Positions 42,391-51,880 of a DNA stretch of 64,000 nt are shown piece after piece. Below the pieces are notes generated by a model that was not told the DNA's origin, ran no database searches, and worked only from the letters and a program-made list of their open reading frames with translations. Position 1 is the first letter of the stretch, and every line of letters begins with the position of its first letter. The translations under genes and the position numbers were made by a program. Source of the DNA: SVQP01 sp045660125 (GTDB lineage Bacteria > Bacillota > Clostridia > Oscillospirales > CAG-272); the NCBI GenBank assembly GCA_045660125.1, contig JAZRDG010000062.1, positions 1 through 64,000 on the forward strand. Reading direction: 5' to 3'.

Positions 42391-44289
42391 TTACAAAGAT
42401 TCAATCTCCCTCATCCATGCGTTCATGGACGCGTCGGAGGGCATGCAGAGGCCGCCTCTGGGGGAAACGGACACGCCGCAAACGGCAGGGCCGTCGGGCA
42501 TGCAGGAACGCTTGAATTGCTGGGTAAAGAATCTGCGCGTGAATACCTTAAGCCAATGCGCGATCGTATCTGCATCAAACTGACCGTCGAAGGCGTAGCA
42601 CGCAAGGCGGTAGATCTTTTCGGGGCCGAAGCCGTAGCGCAGGGCATTGTAGATAAAGAAATCGTGCAGCTCGTAAGGACCAACCAGATCTTCGGTCTTT
42701 TGCGCAATGTTGCCATTCTCATCGGCAGGCAACAGCTCGGGGCTGACAGGGGTGCCGACTACGTCGTCCAGCGCGTCCGCTATGGCGATCTCGCCCAGCT
42801 TTCTGTACTTGCGTGCAGCATAAGCCACCAGATTGCGCACCATGGTTTTGGAAACGCCACAGTTGACGCTGTAGTTGGACATGTGGTCACCGTTATAGGT
42901 AGCCCAACCCAGTACAGACTCCGAAAGGTCGCCCGTGCCCACAACAAGACCGTTGCATTGGTTGGCAACGTCCATCAAAATCTGCGTGCGCTCGCGCGCC
43001 TGGCTGTTTTCATATACGACGTTATGATTGCTCGGATCGTGTCCGATATCCTTAAAGTGCAGGGCAACGGACTCACCGATCGGGATCTCTCTAAAATCAA
43101 CGCCGAGCTGCTCGCACAGCACGGTTGCGTTGTTCTTGGTTCTCGCAGTTGTGCCAAAACCGGGCATGGTGATGGCAAGCACCTTATCTGCAGGCATGCC
43201 AAGCGATTTGACCGCATCCACGGCAATAAGCAGGGCAAGCGTGGAGTCAAGACCGCCTGAAATGCCAAGCACCAGCGTGTCTGCGTGCGCAGCCTTGATG
43301 CGTGCGCGCAAGCCTTCGGTCTGAATGTGCAGGATGTTCTCCCAGCCCGCATCATGATTGAAGGGAACAACAAAGGGCAGGGGATCAACAAATCTCGTCA
43401 GTTCGGTATCGGCATAGCCAAGCGAGAAATCTACCTCGGCAAACTCGCGATTACCGGTTTTGTTGCTAAAAGCAGCATCTTTGATGCGTTCGCTTGTCAA
43501 AAGCTGCACATCGATCTCTGTGCATACGTAATCCGCGGAGAAATCAAAGGGCTTTCTGCTATTTAAAATTGTACCTTCTTCAGCAATGATCGCGCGTGCA
43601 CCGTATGCCGCGTCGGTCGTGGATTCGCCTCTTCCTGCGTTGCAATACAGGTATGCGCAATGATTAGCGAAAGACAAATATTGCGCTTCGTTGTACGATC
43701 TGCAATCCTGTCCGGCTATCTCGGGAGTGGACGCAAGGCGGCAGATCAAGGTCGCGCCGGCGGCGCAAAGATCGGTGATATCACCCTCTCCAACGCATAC
43801 GCCGATCTTGAGCTCGGGCATATCGGAGCAGGAGAAAATAGTGTTATTGCCAAAGTTGCAAACCTGCATGCCGTCGCCAAACGCATCAAATGCATAGGCT
43901 GCATCGCGCAGCTGCGCAAAGTAGCGTCTGTCTGCATTCGTTGCAGGAACAATACCAAGCATCGTGCCCATACCGCAAACGGCGGCACAGTTATAAAGCT
44001 TGCCGTTCATGTAAATCGGCAAGCCGACAATGCTGATCATATCGAGATCTGCAGTCATCTCCAGATAGTCTGCAAGCGCTGCTTTGGCACTTGCAATCAA
44101 AGTGCTTTGATAGAAAAGATCGCCACAGGTCGCACCGGTCAGGCAAAGCGCAGGGAACGCCAGTACGCGCACGCCGTCCTGCTCGTAAGCTGTGCGTGCG
44201 GTATTTGCAAGCACTTGCGCGTTATACGCAGGGTCTGCAAGTCTGATTTCGGGTGCTGCGGCAGCAATCTTGATAAATCCGTGTTTCAT
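42391..44289 (-). CDS. nadE: NAD synthetase with a degenerate glutaminase domain
   Basis: ATG 44289 follows GGAGG; a TTG 12 bases upstream is less likely. The 632 residues have the usual N-terminal nitrilase-type glutaminase (1-270) and C-terminal synthetase (about 320-632, P-loop LGISGGLDSTLALL). It makes NAD from deamido-NAD and ATP. In the N-domain the expected FPELCLTGYTCGD reads FPALCLTGATCGD (Ala47), VPK reads VPA (Ala116) and EICEDLW reads CVGEGDI (Gly167). All three catalytic residues (Glu, Lys, Cys) therefore appear lost. It probably uses free ammonia. It is divergent from pncB. Confidence 0.9.
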   Translation of the reverse strand: MKHGFIKIAAAAPEIRLADPAYNAQVLANTARTAYEQDGVRVLAFPALCLTGATCGDLFYQSTLIASAKAALADYLEMTADLDMISIVGLPIYMNGKLYNCAAVCGMGTMLGIVPATNADRRYFAQLRDAAYAFDAFGDGMQVCNFGNNTIFSCSDMPELKIGVCVGEGDITDLCAAGATLICRLASTPEIAGQDCRSYNEAQYLSFANHCAYLYCNAGRGESTTDAAYGARAIIAEEGTILNSRKPFDFSADYVCTEIDVQLLTSERIKDAAFSNKTGNREFAEVDFSLGYADTELTRFVDPLPFVVPFNHDAGWENILHIQTEGLRARIKAAHADTLVLGISGGLDSTLALLIAVDAVKSLGMPADKVLAITMPGFGTTARTKNNATVLCEQLGVDFREIPIGESVALHFKDIGHDPSNHNVVYENSQARERTQILMDVANQCNGLVVGTGDLSESVLGWATYNGDHMSNYSVNCGVSKTMVRNLVAYAARKYRKLGEIAIADALDDVVGTPVSPELLPADENGNIAQKTEDLVGPYELHDFFIYNALRYGFGPEKIYRLACYAFDGQFDADTIAHWLKVFTRRFFTQQFKRSCMPDGPAVCGVSVSPRGGLCMPSDASMNAWMREIESL

Positions 44290-44321
44290 GGAAACCTCCA
44301 AAAAAACAATTTCTTAAGCAT

Positions 44322-44350
44322 AGTATAGCACGATATGGTTGCGAATGCAA
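44322..44350 (-). promoter_or_regulatory. Promoter of nadE
   Basis: On the minus strand TTGCAT (44345-44350) and TATACT (44322-44327) are 17 bases apart. Confidence 0.75.
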
Positions 44351-44384
44351 GACCTGACACAAAAAAACACGAAATCTTGCAAGA
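44347..44384. promoter_or_regulatory. Possible operator between nadE and pncB
   Basis: A perfect palindrome TCTTGCAAGA (44375-44384) and a further half-site GCAAGA (44347-44352) lie between the two divergent promoters, touching the nadE -35 box. A shared repressor of NAD synthesis and salvage would fit, but the motif was not matched to a known regulator. Confidence 0.35.
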
Positions 44385-44388
44385 ATCA

Positions 44389-44417
44389 TTGACTTTTCTA
44401 TATATGTTTGTTATAAT
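44389..44417 (+). promoter_or_regulatory. Promoter of pncB
   Basis: TTGACT 44389-44394 and TATAAT 44412-44417 with a 17-base spacer. Confidence 0.88.
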
Positions 44418-44450
44418 ATTATCAATAAATTACAGGAAGAAGGCTGAAAA

Positions 44451-45896
44451 ATGAAAGACATCTCGAGAAACTTGACAATGCTGTGTGATTTTTACGAATT
44501 GACCATGAGCAATGGCTACTTTGCTTGCGGCTTTGCGGATAAGATCACCTATTTTGACGTGTTCTACCGTTCCAATCCCGATAATGGCGGCTATGCCGTT
44601 GTAGCGGGTCTTGAGCAGGTGGTGGAATACATCAACGATCTGCATTTTGACGAGCAGGATATTCAGTATCTGCGCGACAAAAATTGCTTTAGCGAGGAAT
44701 TCCTTGATTACCTGCGCAACTTCAAGTTCACAGGCGATATCTGGGCAATTCCCGAGGGCACCGTGGTATTCCCGGGCGAGCCCTTGATGACCGTGCGCGC
44801 CAAGGCGATCGAGGCGCAGTTCATTGAGACCTACGTGCTCATGATGATCAACCACCAATCCCTGATCGCTACCAAGGCGGCAAGACTTGCGCGTGCCGCA
44901 AAGGGCAGACCGATCAGCGAGTTCGGCTCAAGACGTGCACAGGGTAGTGACGCGGCAATTCTCGGTGCGCGTGCTGCGTATATCGGCGGCGCATCCGCAA
45001 CGGCTTGTACCATTTCGGATATTGCTTACGGCGTTCCCGCAACGGGCACGATGGCGCACTCCTGGGTACAGATGTTTGACAACGAGTATACCGCATTCAA
45101 GACCTACTGCGAGATCTATCCCAACAATGCAACGCTGCTTATCGACACCTACAACGTGCTGGAATCCGGCGTGCCCAACGCCATTCGCGTTTTTAATGAG
45201 GTGCTCAAGCCCCTCGGCATTACCAAATGCGGCGTGCGCCTTGACTCGGGTGATATTACCTATCTGTCTAAGAAGGTCAGAGAAATGCTGGACGCTGCAG
45301 GCTGGACCGAGTGCAAGATCGTGGTATCCAACTCGCTTGACGAGTATATTATTCGCGAGCTGATCAGACAGGGCGCGTGCGTAGATGCATTCGGCGTTGG
45401 CGAGAGATTGATCACCTCGCTCTCCGCTCCCGTATTTGGCGGCGTTTATAAGCTGGTTGCGGTTGAGAATGAGGACGGCAGCATTAAACCCAAAATCAAG
45501 ATCAGCGAAAACGTTGGCAAGATCACCACACCCCATTTCAAAAAGATCTACAGACTGCGTGGCAAGGAAACTGGCAAGGCAGAGGCTGACGTTATCTGTC
45601 TGCACGATGAGATCATCGACGACTCGCAGCCCTATGAGATCTTTGATCCCGAACACACCTGGAAGCGCAAGATCATGCAGGACTACACGGCAACCGAGCT
45701 GATGGTGCCGATCTTTGAGCAGGGCAGGCAGGTATACGAACTGCCGAGCATCGAGCAGATCAAGGCGCATTGCCAGGACGAAATTCAGGGCATGTGGGAA
45801 GAAGTGCGCAGATTCACCAACCCGCATAAGTACTACGTTGACCTCTCTCAAAAGCTTTGGGATATTAAGCACGAAATGCTTAGAAAACGCGGATGA
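44451..45896 (+). CDS. pncB: Nicotinate phosphoribosyltransferase
   Basis: The 481 residues match the Gram-positive PncB length. The N-terminus LTMLCDFYELTMSNGYF, EFGSRRAQGSDAAILGARAA, YIGGASATA and CGVRLDSGDITYLSKKVREM are family signatures. It converts nicotinate and PRPP to nicotinate mononucleotide, two steps upstream of NadE. AGGAAGAAGG lies before ATG 44451. A DUF4091 lipoprotein follows after 14 bases. Confidence 0.95.
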   Translation: MKDISRNLTMLCDFYELTMSNGYFACGFADKITYFDVFYRSNPDNGGYAVVAGLEQVVEYINDLHFDEQDIQYLRDKNCFSEEFLDYLRNFKFTGDIWAIPEGTVVFPGEPLMTVRAKAIEAQFIETYVLMMINHQSLIATKAARLARAAKGRPISEFGSRRAQGSDAAILGARAAYIGGASATACTISDIAYGVPATGTMAHSWVQMFDNEYTAFKTYCEIYPNNATLLIDTYNVLESGVPNAIRVFNEVLKPLGITKCGVRLDSGDITYLSKKVREMLDAAGWTECKIVVSNSLDEYIIRELIRQGACVDAFGVGERLITSLSAPVFGGVYKLVAVENEDGSIKPKIKISENVGKITTPHFKKIYRLRGKETGKAEADVICLHDEIIDDSQPYEIFDPEHTWKRKIMQDYTATELMVPIFEQGRQVYELPSIEQIKAHCQDEIQGMWEEVRRFTNPHKYYVDLSQKLWDIKHEMLRKRG

Positions 45897-45910
45897 AAAG
45901 GAGAAATTCT

Positions 45911-48271
45911 ATGAAATTCAAAAGAGCATTGCTCATTTTGCTTGCGTTACTGACACTTGGCTGTGTCGTTTTCGCTGCATGCAACACGGACTCTCCTACG
46001 CCCGATTCGGAAACCACGGTGACCGAAGGCGAAACGACCGAGCCCTCGGAGGACACCGAGCAGCCCGGTACACAAGAAGACACCACTGCAGAGGATACAA
46101 CAGCTGAGGAAACCACGACCAACAAGTTCAACGATCCGCTTTCGGCTACAAGCATTACCTTTACCGGCAACGAGTCCTTCAGCTGGAAAAAGATGCTTAC
46201 GGGTGCAAACCAGTGCGAGTACGAGATCGTAAAGGACGAGGAGTGCAGATACGTGCTTAAGCTGACGACCAAGGACGGCGCAAGTGACCCCTTTATCCTG
46301 TTTTCTTACAAGGATTACATGAAGAAATTCAATATGACGCAAGCCAAGGCTGATGAATACAAGTATATCGTGCTTAAGATCAAGGCTGAAAACGTGACAA
46401 GCGATGGCTTTGAGCTGTTCTACGCTGCAGGTAAGGTTACCGGCCCTGTGGGTGGATGCAGCAAGATTGCCACCTTTGATCAGACCAATACAGGCTGGCA
46501 ATACGTGATCTTTGATCTGTCTGCTGCTGCCGATTGGTCGGGCAAGATCAATATGTTCCGCTTTGACTTTTTGACTGCGCCCTCGGGCGGCGGCGAAACC
46601 GTTTACATTGCCTCCATCGATATGTACAAGACCGCTGACGAGGCTTACCAGAACTTTGACGTTGATATGACCCGTCCCGGAACAGGCTCGGATCTCAAGG
46701 AAGAGAAGGTTGACGGCGTCAATTACGACAAACTGACGGCATCGGGTGAGGATTCCTCGGTTCTGTTCTGGTTTGATCACATGACCGAAAAGACCTACCG
46801 CGACAATATTACACCTTCCGGTTTTGACACTTACGTCATTCACATGGCAGGCAATTCGATTGAAAACTGCCAGTTCTTTGTAGCACCCACCGCATCCGCC
46901 AAGAATATCCGCGTTGAAATCACGGATATGACCGACGGACAGGGCAACGTGCTCAAGACGCAGCTGCTGCGTGAGCATTACGTAAAGATCGGCAACGATT
47001 GGGTACCCGATGCGCTTCCTCCCGTGGATGGCAATATCAGCATTGCAAAGAACAACTCTCAGGGGTTTGTTCTCAAGGTCTGGGCAGAGCAAAATCAGCC
47101 TGCAGGACTGTACAGCGCAACTGTCAACGTATACGATGCGGATACAGGCGCGTGCATCAAGACCGCTAACGTATACACCAAGGTTTATGATTTCTCGCTC
47201 TCCGAGCATACCGCTCTGAAAACTGCCGTGCAAATGTCTCCTTGGGTGATCGCAAATTCTTACGCACAAAAGGGAATGAACGATTACTCCGCAGAAGAGA
47301 TCTACAAGATTTATTACGATTTCATGCTTGAAAATCGCATCTCCTGCTACAATCTGCCGTATTCGCTGTGGGATAGCCGCGTAACCGCGTATCTTGACAA
47401 CCCCAGAGTGACTTCGTTTAGTATCAAGGAGAGCAACGGCGGTGACGAGGCAGGCGCACATGCACTGCTTTCTCAGAAGCCCGAATGGCTTGAAAAGGGA
47501 TATTTCTACTATGTTGACGAGCCTACTAACACGGATCTGCTGTACCAGCTCAAATCTCACGGTGAGCGTCTTGCTTCCACCTATCCCGGTTACAGACAGG
47601 TCTCGCCCTTCTTTACCAATATCACGATTGATGGCGTAGACCAGATTTCCTTTATGGCTCCTTACACCCAGATCTGGTGTACCAAGGTATTTGCATTTAC
47701 TCCCAGAGAAAAGAGCATTATCAGCGGTGCCCAGTACCTGACCACCGTGCCGCAGGATCAGCAATACGGCACGTTTGAGGAGAGAATGAAGGCAGAGGTC
47801 GCAGGCGGCGACGAGCTGTGGCTGTATTTCTGCTGGGAACCCAATCAGCCTTATGCAAACTGGCTGGCTACCGGTGACGGTACTGAGCCTGTCGTAACGA
47901 TCTGGCAGTGCAAGATGACCGATGCTACCGGCGTTCTTTACTGGGGCTCTACGTATTGGTCTGCCGATCCCTATAATGATCTCGCTTCTACCGTAATTAC
48001 CAGCGTATATGGCGACGGCGTACTGCTTTACAGCGGTGCAGAGGTTGGCAAATACGAGGCAGTCTCTTCGTTCAGACTGGAGAATATCCGACTTGGTATT
48101 CAGGATTATCAGATGCTTGATATGCTGGAACAGGCTGCAGGAACGCAGGCTGCGGACGACATGGTGGCAATGGTAACCAAGGACGTGATTACCTATACCA
48201 ATGACGATGATTACCTGCATGCTGTGCGCATCATGCTTGCCGAAAAGGTAGCTGCAACGGCTGCAAACTGA
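45911..48271 (+). CDS. DUF4091-type lipoprotein, probable glycoside hydrolase
   Basis: ATG 45911 follows AAAAGGAG and gives a lipoprotein signal (VVFAAC, Cys about residue 24). The protein has 786 residues. A Thr/Glu linker is followed by a CBM-like beta domain (about 60-210), a second beta domain and a DUF4091-like C-terminal half. The latter includes FYYVDEPTN, ELWLYFCWEPNQPYANW and ATGVLYWGSTYW, plus IRLGIQDYQMLDMLE near the end. DUF4091 proteins are suspected glycosidases; activity is unproven here. It is probably transcribed with pncB although the roles seem unrelated. Confidence 0.75.
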   Translation: MKFKRALLILLALLTLGCVVFAACNTDSPTPDSETTVTEGETTEPSEDTEQPGTQEDTTAEDTTAEETTTNKFNDPLSATSITFTGNESFSWKKMLTGANQCEYEIVKDEECRYVLKLTTKDGASDPFILFSYKDYMKKFNMTQAKADEYKYIVLKIKAENVTSDGFELFYAAGKVTGPVGGCSKIATFDQTNTGWQYVIFDLSAAADWSGKINMFRFDFLTAPSGGGETVYIASIDMYKTADEAYQNFDVDMTRPGTGSDLKEEKVDGVNYDKLTASGEDSSVLFWFDHMTEKTYRDNITPSGFDTYVIHMAGNSIENCQFFVAPTASAKNIRVEITDMTDGQGNVLKTQLLREHYVKIGNDWVPDALPPVDGNISIAKNNSQGFVLKVWAEQNQPAGLYSATVNVYDADTGACIKTANVYTKVYDFSLSEHTALKTAVQMSPWVIANSYAQKGMNDYSAEEIYKIYYDFMLENRISCYNLPYSLWDSRVTAYLDNPRVTSFSIKESNGGDEAGAHALLSQKPEWLEKGYFYYVDEPTNTDLLYQLKSHGERLASTYPGYRQVSPFFTNITIDGVDQISFMAPYTQIWCTKVFAFTPREKSIISGAQYLTTVPQDQQYGTFEERMKAEVAGGDELWLYFCWEPNQPYANWLATGDGTEPVVTIWQCKMTDATGVLYWGSTYWSADPYNDLASTVITSVYGDGVLLYSGAEVGKYEAVSSFRLENIRLGIQDYQMLDMLEQAAGTQAADDMVAMVTKDVITYTNDDDYLHAVRIMLAEKVAATAAN

Positions 48272-48282
48272 TACTTTCGCAA

Positions 48283-48322
48283 AAGCACCCAAGCCCCGTG
48301 TCACGGAGCTTGGGTGCTTCTT
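48283..48322 (+). terminator. Terminator after the DUF4091 lipoprotein
   Basis: AAGCACCCAAGC (48283-48294) and GCTTGGGTGCTT (48308-48319) with inner CCGTG/CACGG pairs. Confidence 0.85.
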
Positions 48323-48374
48323 TATGATTACCTATTAATAATTATAAACTTTTTATAAAATATATGAGAATATG

Positions 48375-48403
48375 TTGAAATTTTAAAAGAGTTGTGTTAT
48401 AAT
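48375..48403 (+). promoter_or_regulatory. Promoter of the cdaA operon
   Basis: TTGAAA 48375-48380 and TATAAT 48398-48403 with a 17-base spacer. Confidence 0.85.
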
Positions 48404-48438
48404 GTAAAAAGGAATTTTTTGCAAAGGCGGTGGATCGA

Positions 48439-49362
48439 ATGATCGAATGGCAGGAGTTATTAGACGGTGTTCGCACGTTTTTTGAGGACTATATTCTGTA
48501 TCCGATCAATAATATGCATCCCGTTACGGATCTGTTGGATATCTTGCTTTTAACGGGCTTGCTTTATTACTTGTTTAGATTTGTAAGACGACGCAGAGCA
48601 GGCAAATTGCTGCTTGGTATTGCTGCGTTGTTTGGTATATTTATGATATGCAGCGTGCTTGATATGAAGGCGCTTGGTCTGATTATGGATAACTTCTTGA
48701 CTGTAGGTTTGGTTGCCATAGTCATTATCTTCCAGCCCGAGCTGCGTGACGCACTTGAGCGCGTAGGCAGCACTTCCTTGCGTATCGGTCGCTTTGGCGG
48801 AGAGAGAACCGGTTCTGCTGCCGAGATCGAGCACGTAGCGGCAGAGATCGCTTCTGCGGCTTGCTCGCTGTCCTCTGAAGGATACGGCGCTCTGATCGTG
48901 CTGCAGCGTACTACAAAGCTTCAGGACTACATGGATAAGGGCGAAAGATTGGATGCGAAGGTTTCCGAAAAGCTTTTGCGCAATATTTTCGTAAACAAGT
49001 CTCCTTTGCATGACGGTGCCGTTATCATTGAGGGCGACCGCATTGCCTCGGCTGCTTGTAAGCTGCCTTTGACCGAAAACGAGGACGCTGTACGCGATCT
49101 GGGTACCAGACACCGCGCAAGCGTTGGTATCACCGAGGTCAGCGACGCTATGGTCGTTGTCGTATCCGAGGAGAACGGCGTAATTTCCATTGCTTACGGC
49201 GGTGGACTTTACAGAGATTATGACTACAAGAATTTGTACGATGCATTGTGCAGCTTTATGGATTACCGTAAGAAGAGACCTGTACAGAACGGCGTTGTCA
49301 AGACGCTTGATTCGTCTGATAACGTTCAGGTTGGCAAGAGCGACGACAGAGAGGAGGCGTGA
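48439..49362 (+). CDS. cdaA: Diadenylate cyclase (c-di-AMP synthase)
   Basis: ATG 48439 is preferred to an in-frame GTG at 48430 because AAAGGCGG ends at 48430. The 307 residues have three N-terminal membrane helices (DILLLTGLLYYLFRF, LLGIAALFGIFMICS, FLTVGLVAIVIIF) and a DAC domain with the catalytic motifs HDGAVIIEGD and GTRHRASVGI. It makes c-di-AMP, which in Bacillota restrains potassium uptake through Ktr/Trk proteins such as those at 17934-22860. The stop overlaps the cdaR start. Confidence 0.95.
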   Translation: MIEWQELLDGVRTFFEDYILYPINNMHPVTDLLDILLLTGLLYYLFRFVRRRRAGKLLLGIAALFGIFMICSVLDMKALGLIMDNFLTVGLVAIVIIFQPELRDALERVGSTSLRIGRFGGERTGSAAEIEHVAAEIASAACSLSSEGYGALIVLQRTTKLQDYMDKGERLDAKVSEKLLRNIFVNKSPLHDGAVIIEGDRIASAACKLPLTENEDAVRDLGTRHRASVGITEVSDAMVVVVSEENGVISIAYGGGLYRDYDYKNLYDALCSFMDYRKKRPVQNGVVKTLDSSDNVQVGKSDDREEA

Positions 49363-50126
49363 TGAGAGCTATGAAAACCGGAACCAGTTCATTTCAACAA
49401 AACAAGAGCGTCAGCATAGCCGCTCTCATCATTTGCTTTATCATTGCGTGCGGCATTTGGCTGTATGCGCAGGCGACCGATGATGATATCAAGGTCACGG
49501 TATACAACCAGATTCCCGTTGAATTTGTCGGCGGCGATTCCTTCAAAGAGACAACGGGCTATGACGTGCATTCTTTGTTGGTACAAAATGCAAACGTGAC
49601 GATCAGCGGCACCAACCGTGAGCTGGTAAAGTACGATGCACAAAACATTCGCCTGATTGCTGACGTTGGCGCTGCTAACAACGGCGTTGCCACCATCAAG
49701 GCTTACCACGTTGACGAGGATGGCAACAAGACCGAGATCAAGAACTATGAGATCACACCTGCCGTAGTGACCGTAAACGTTGCAAAGTCGGTGGAATATA
49801 CTGTTACGGATATTACGGCTGACAAGAACGAGCTTGAGTACCTGTACAAAATCGAAGAGACGTCCTTGAGTGGCACGTTTACCGTAATCGGTCCCGTACA
49901 GGACGTGGACGCAATCGGGTCTGTAAAGTTTGACCTTGATTACAAGAACGTGATGAATACCCCCGGTACTCATACCGTTCCCGTGACCTCGATCGTGTTC
50001 TTGAATCACGAGGGCGAGCCCTTGTATAGCGAGACAAACAAGAACGAGAACATCAAATACGACACCACGGGCATTATGGTTTCCGTGACTGTCGAGAGCA
50101 TCCATGCAGAAACAAATGACAAATAA
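49362..50126 (+). CDS. cdaR: YbbR-domain regulator of CdaA
   Basis: The 254 residues have one membrane helix (VSIAALIICFIIACGIWLYAQ) and then about two YbbR repeats outside (DIKVTVYNQIPVEFVG, SVEYTVTDITADKNELEYLY). ATG 49362 overlaps the cdaA stop by one base and sits close behind GAGGAGG; ATG 49371 is the alternative. CdaR binds and modulates CdaA. The usual third gene, glmM, is not next. Confidence 0.9.
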   Translation: MRAMKTGTSSFQQNKSVSIAALIICFIIACGIWLYAQATDDDIKVTVYNQIPVEFVGGDSFKETTGYDVHSLLVQNANVTISGTNRELVKYDAQNIRLIADVGAANNGVATIKAYHVDEDGNKTEIKNYEITPAVVTVNVAKSVEYTVTDITADKNELEYLYKIEETSLSGTFTVIGPVQDVDAIGSVKFDLDYKNVMNTPGTHTVPVTSIVFLNHEGEPLYSETNKNENIKYDTTGIMVSVTVESIHAETNDK

Positions 50127-51759
50127 ATTCGTAAAAGCTTCGGGGATGGTGATCGAATCGATCACTGTCCCTTTGGACGCAGAAGAGCAAGAAATTTATG
50201 CCAAGGCAAGGCAACGGTTAAAGAAAATCGGATGTCAGGTCGGGCAGTATACGCTTAGCTTGTTCAAAAGATCTGTGGATGCAAGAGATCGCTCGAGTGT
50301 GCAATTCGTATATTCCGTGCTTGCAATCAACACAAGCGGTGAGTATCCGGCGAATCAGGCATTGCTGCAGCGCCAGAAAATCAGATTGTTGCAATCCGAA
50401 CAGATTATGCCCGAGTATGGGCACGCGCCCCTGAGTGCACCTCCGCTGGTTGTTGGTATGGGTCCTGCAGGTCTGTTTGCAGCTTTGATGCTTGCGCAGA
50501 ACGGTTACCGACCTGTGATCATAGACAGAGGCGATGACGTGGCTGAGCGTGTACGCTCGGTGGATCGCTTTTATCAAACCCGAGTGCTCGATATCGATAG
50601 CAATATTCAGTTTGGCGCGGGTGGAGCAGGCACGTTTTCGGACGGAAAGCTGATGACGCGTATCCACGATCCCAAATGCACGTACGTGCTGTGCACCATG
50701 GTAGAGCACGGTGCTCCAGCTGACGTGATGCTGTTATCCAAGCCTCACGTAGGCACGGATATGCTGCGAGCAGTTGTAGATAGTATCTTGCAGAAAATAC
50801 AGGCATTGGGAGGACAAGTCATTTACCGTTGCAGATTGGACGGATTTGACCAAAACTCCGACGGAACTGTGACGGCGCATACCACGCGTGGGGATTTACT
50901 GTGCAGTACGATCGTATTAGCCGTAGGTCACAGCGCACGCGACACGTATAAAATGCTGCTTGAAAAGCAGATGGAGCTGGTTGCCAAGCCGATTTCGGTA
51001 GGCGTCAGAATTGAGCATCTGACAACCGATATCGACAACGCACTTTACGGTGATTTTGCCGGACATCCCGCGCTTGGTCATGCAGAGTATGCACTATCTG
51101 ATACGCGCACGCAGCGCGGTGTATACACCTTTTGCATGTGTCCCGGCGGTGAGGTTATGGCTGCAGCTTCGGAGCATGGCGGTCTGGTCGTCAACGGTAT
51201 GAGCAACCGCGCAAGAGACGGCAGGAATTCCAATGCAGCCGTGGTGGTTTCGCTTGGCTGTGAGGATTTCGAGCCTGTCAACGGCAGCCTTGCAGAGGGC
51301 GCGATTGCTTTGCAGCGCAGCATTGAGTCAAAGGCGTTTGCTTTGGGTGGCACAGATTATACAGCGCCCATTCAAACGGTAGGTGATTATCTTCATGGCA
51401 GGGTAGAGCACGAGCCTGCTCGCGTTATGCCTACGTATATGAACGGCAGCTGCAAGATTGCAGATCTTTCTCTTGTTTTCCCCGAGACGGTCAATCGCAC
51501 CTTGCGTTACGGTCTTGAAGTGTTTGACGGCAAGATCCACGGCTTTGCCGCGCAAGATGCCGTGCTGACCGCTGCCGAGACAAGAACGAGTGCGCCCGTG
51601 CGCATTCCCAGAACCGAACAAAGAAATGCGATCGGTTTTTCATACGTTTATCCTTGCGGAGAGGGTGCAGGATATGCAGGCGGCATTACAAGTGCCGCTG
51701 TTGACGGAGTCAATACCGCGCTTGCAGTGATGAAGCGCTTTGCCCCTTACCGCGATTGA
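50104..51759 (+). CDS. FAD-dependent dehydrogenase of the COG2509 type
   Basis: The 551 residues carry an N-terminal domain with a small alpha/beta fold (SITVPLDAEEQEIYAKARQRL) before the FAD fold VVGMGPAGLFAALMLAQNGY. FGAGGAGTFSDGKLMTRI and the late AGYAGGITSAAVDGV are conserved in this family. The electron partner and substrate are unknown. ATG 50104 overlaps the end of cdaR by 23 bases; ATG 50116 and 50146 are alternatives since no strong ribosome site stands out. Co-occurrence with cdaA-cdaR is common in Clostridia. Confidence 0.85.
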   Translation: MQKQMTNKFVKASGMVIESITVPLDAEEQEIYAKARQRLKKIGCQVGQYTLSLFKRSVDARDRSSVQFVYSVLAINTSGEYPANQALLQRQKIRLLQSEQIMPEYGHAPLSAPPLVVGMGPAGLFAALMLAQNGYRPVIIDRGDDVAERVRSVDRFYQTRVLDIDSNIQFGAGGAGTFSDGKLMTRIHDPKCTYVLCTMVEHGAPADVMLLSKPHVGTDMLRAVVDSILQKIQALGGQVIYRCRLDGFDQNSDGTVTAHTTRGDLLCSTIVLAVGHSARDTYKMLLEKQMELVAKPISVGVRIEHLTTDIDNALYGDFAGHPALGHAEYALSDTRTQRGVYTFCMCPGGEVMAAASEHGGLVVNGMSNRARDGRNSNAAVVVSLGCEDFEPVNGSLAEGAIALQRSIESKAFALGGTDYTAPIQTVGDYLHGRVEHEPARVMPTYMNGSCKIADLSLVFPETVNRTLRYGLEVFDGKIHGFAAQDAVLTAAETRTSAPVRIPRTEQRNAIGFSYVYPCGEGAGYAGGITSAAVDGVNTALAVMKRFAPYRD

Positions 51760-51880
51760 TATTTGACAGTTCTATTTTTTAATCAGCTTTAAAGAAATGA
51801 AATAGTACAGTTATCATGCTCTTTCGGTGCCGATGTGACCGAGGAGTCATGGAACGAATAGGATGAAGGATTTTTTTATC

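Noticed and set aside
45947..48304. 785-residue open frame on the minus strand
   Set aside because: It lies antisense to the DUF4091 lipoprotein, whose signal peptide and domain motifs are clear.
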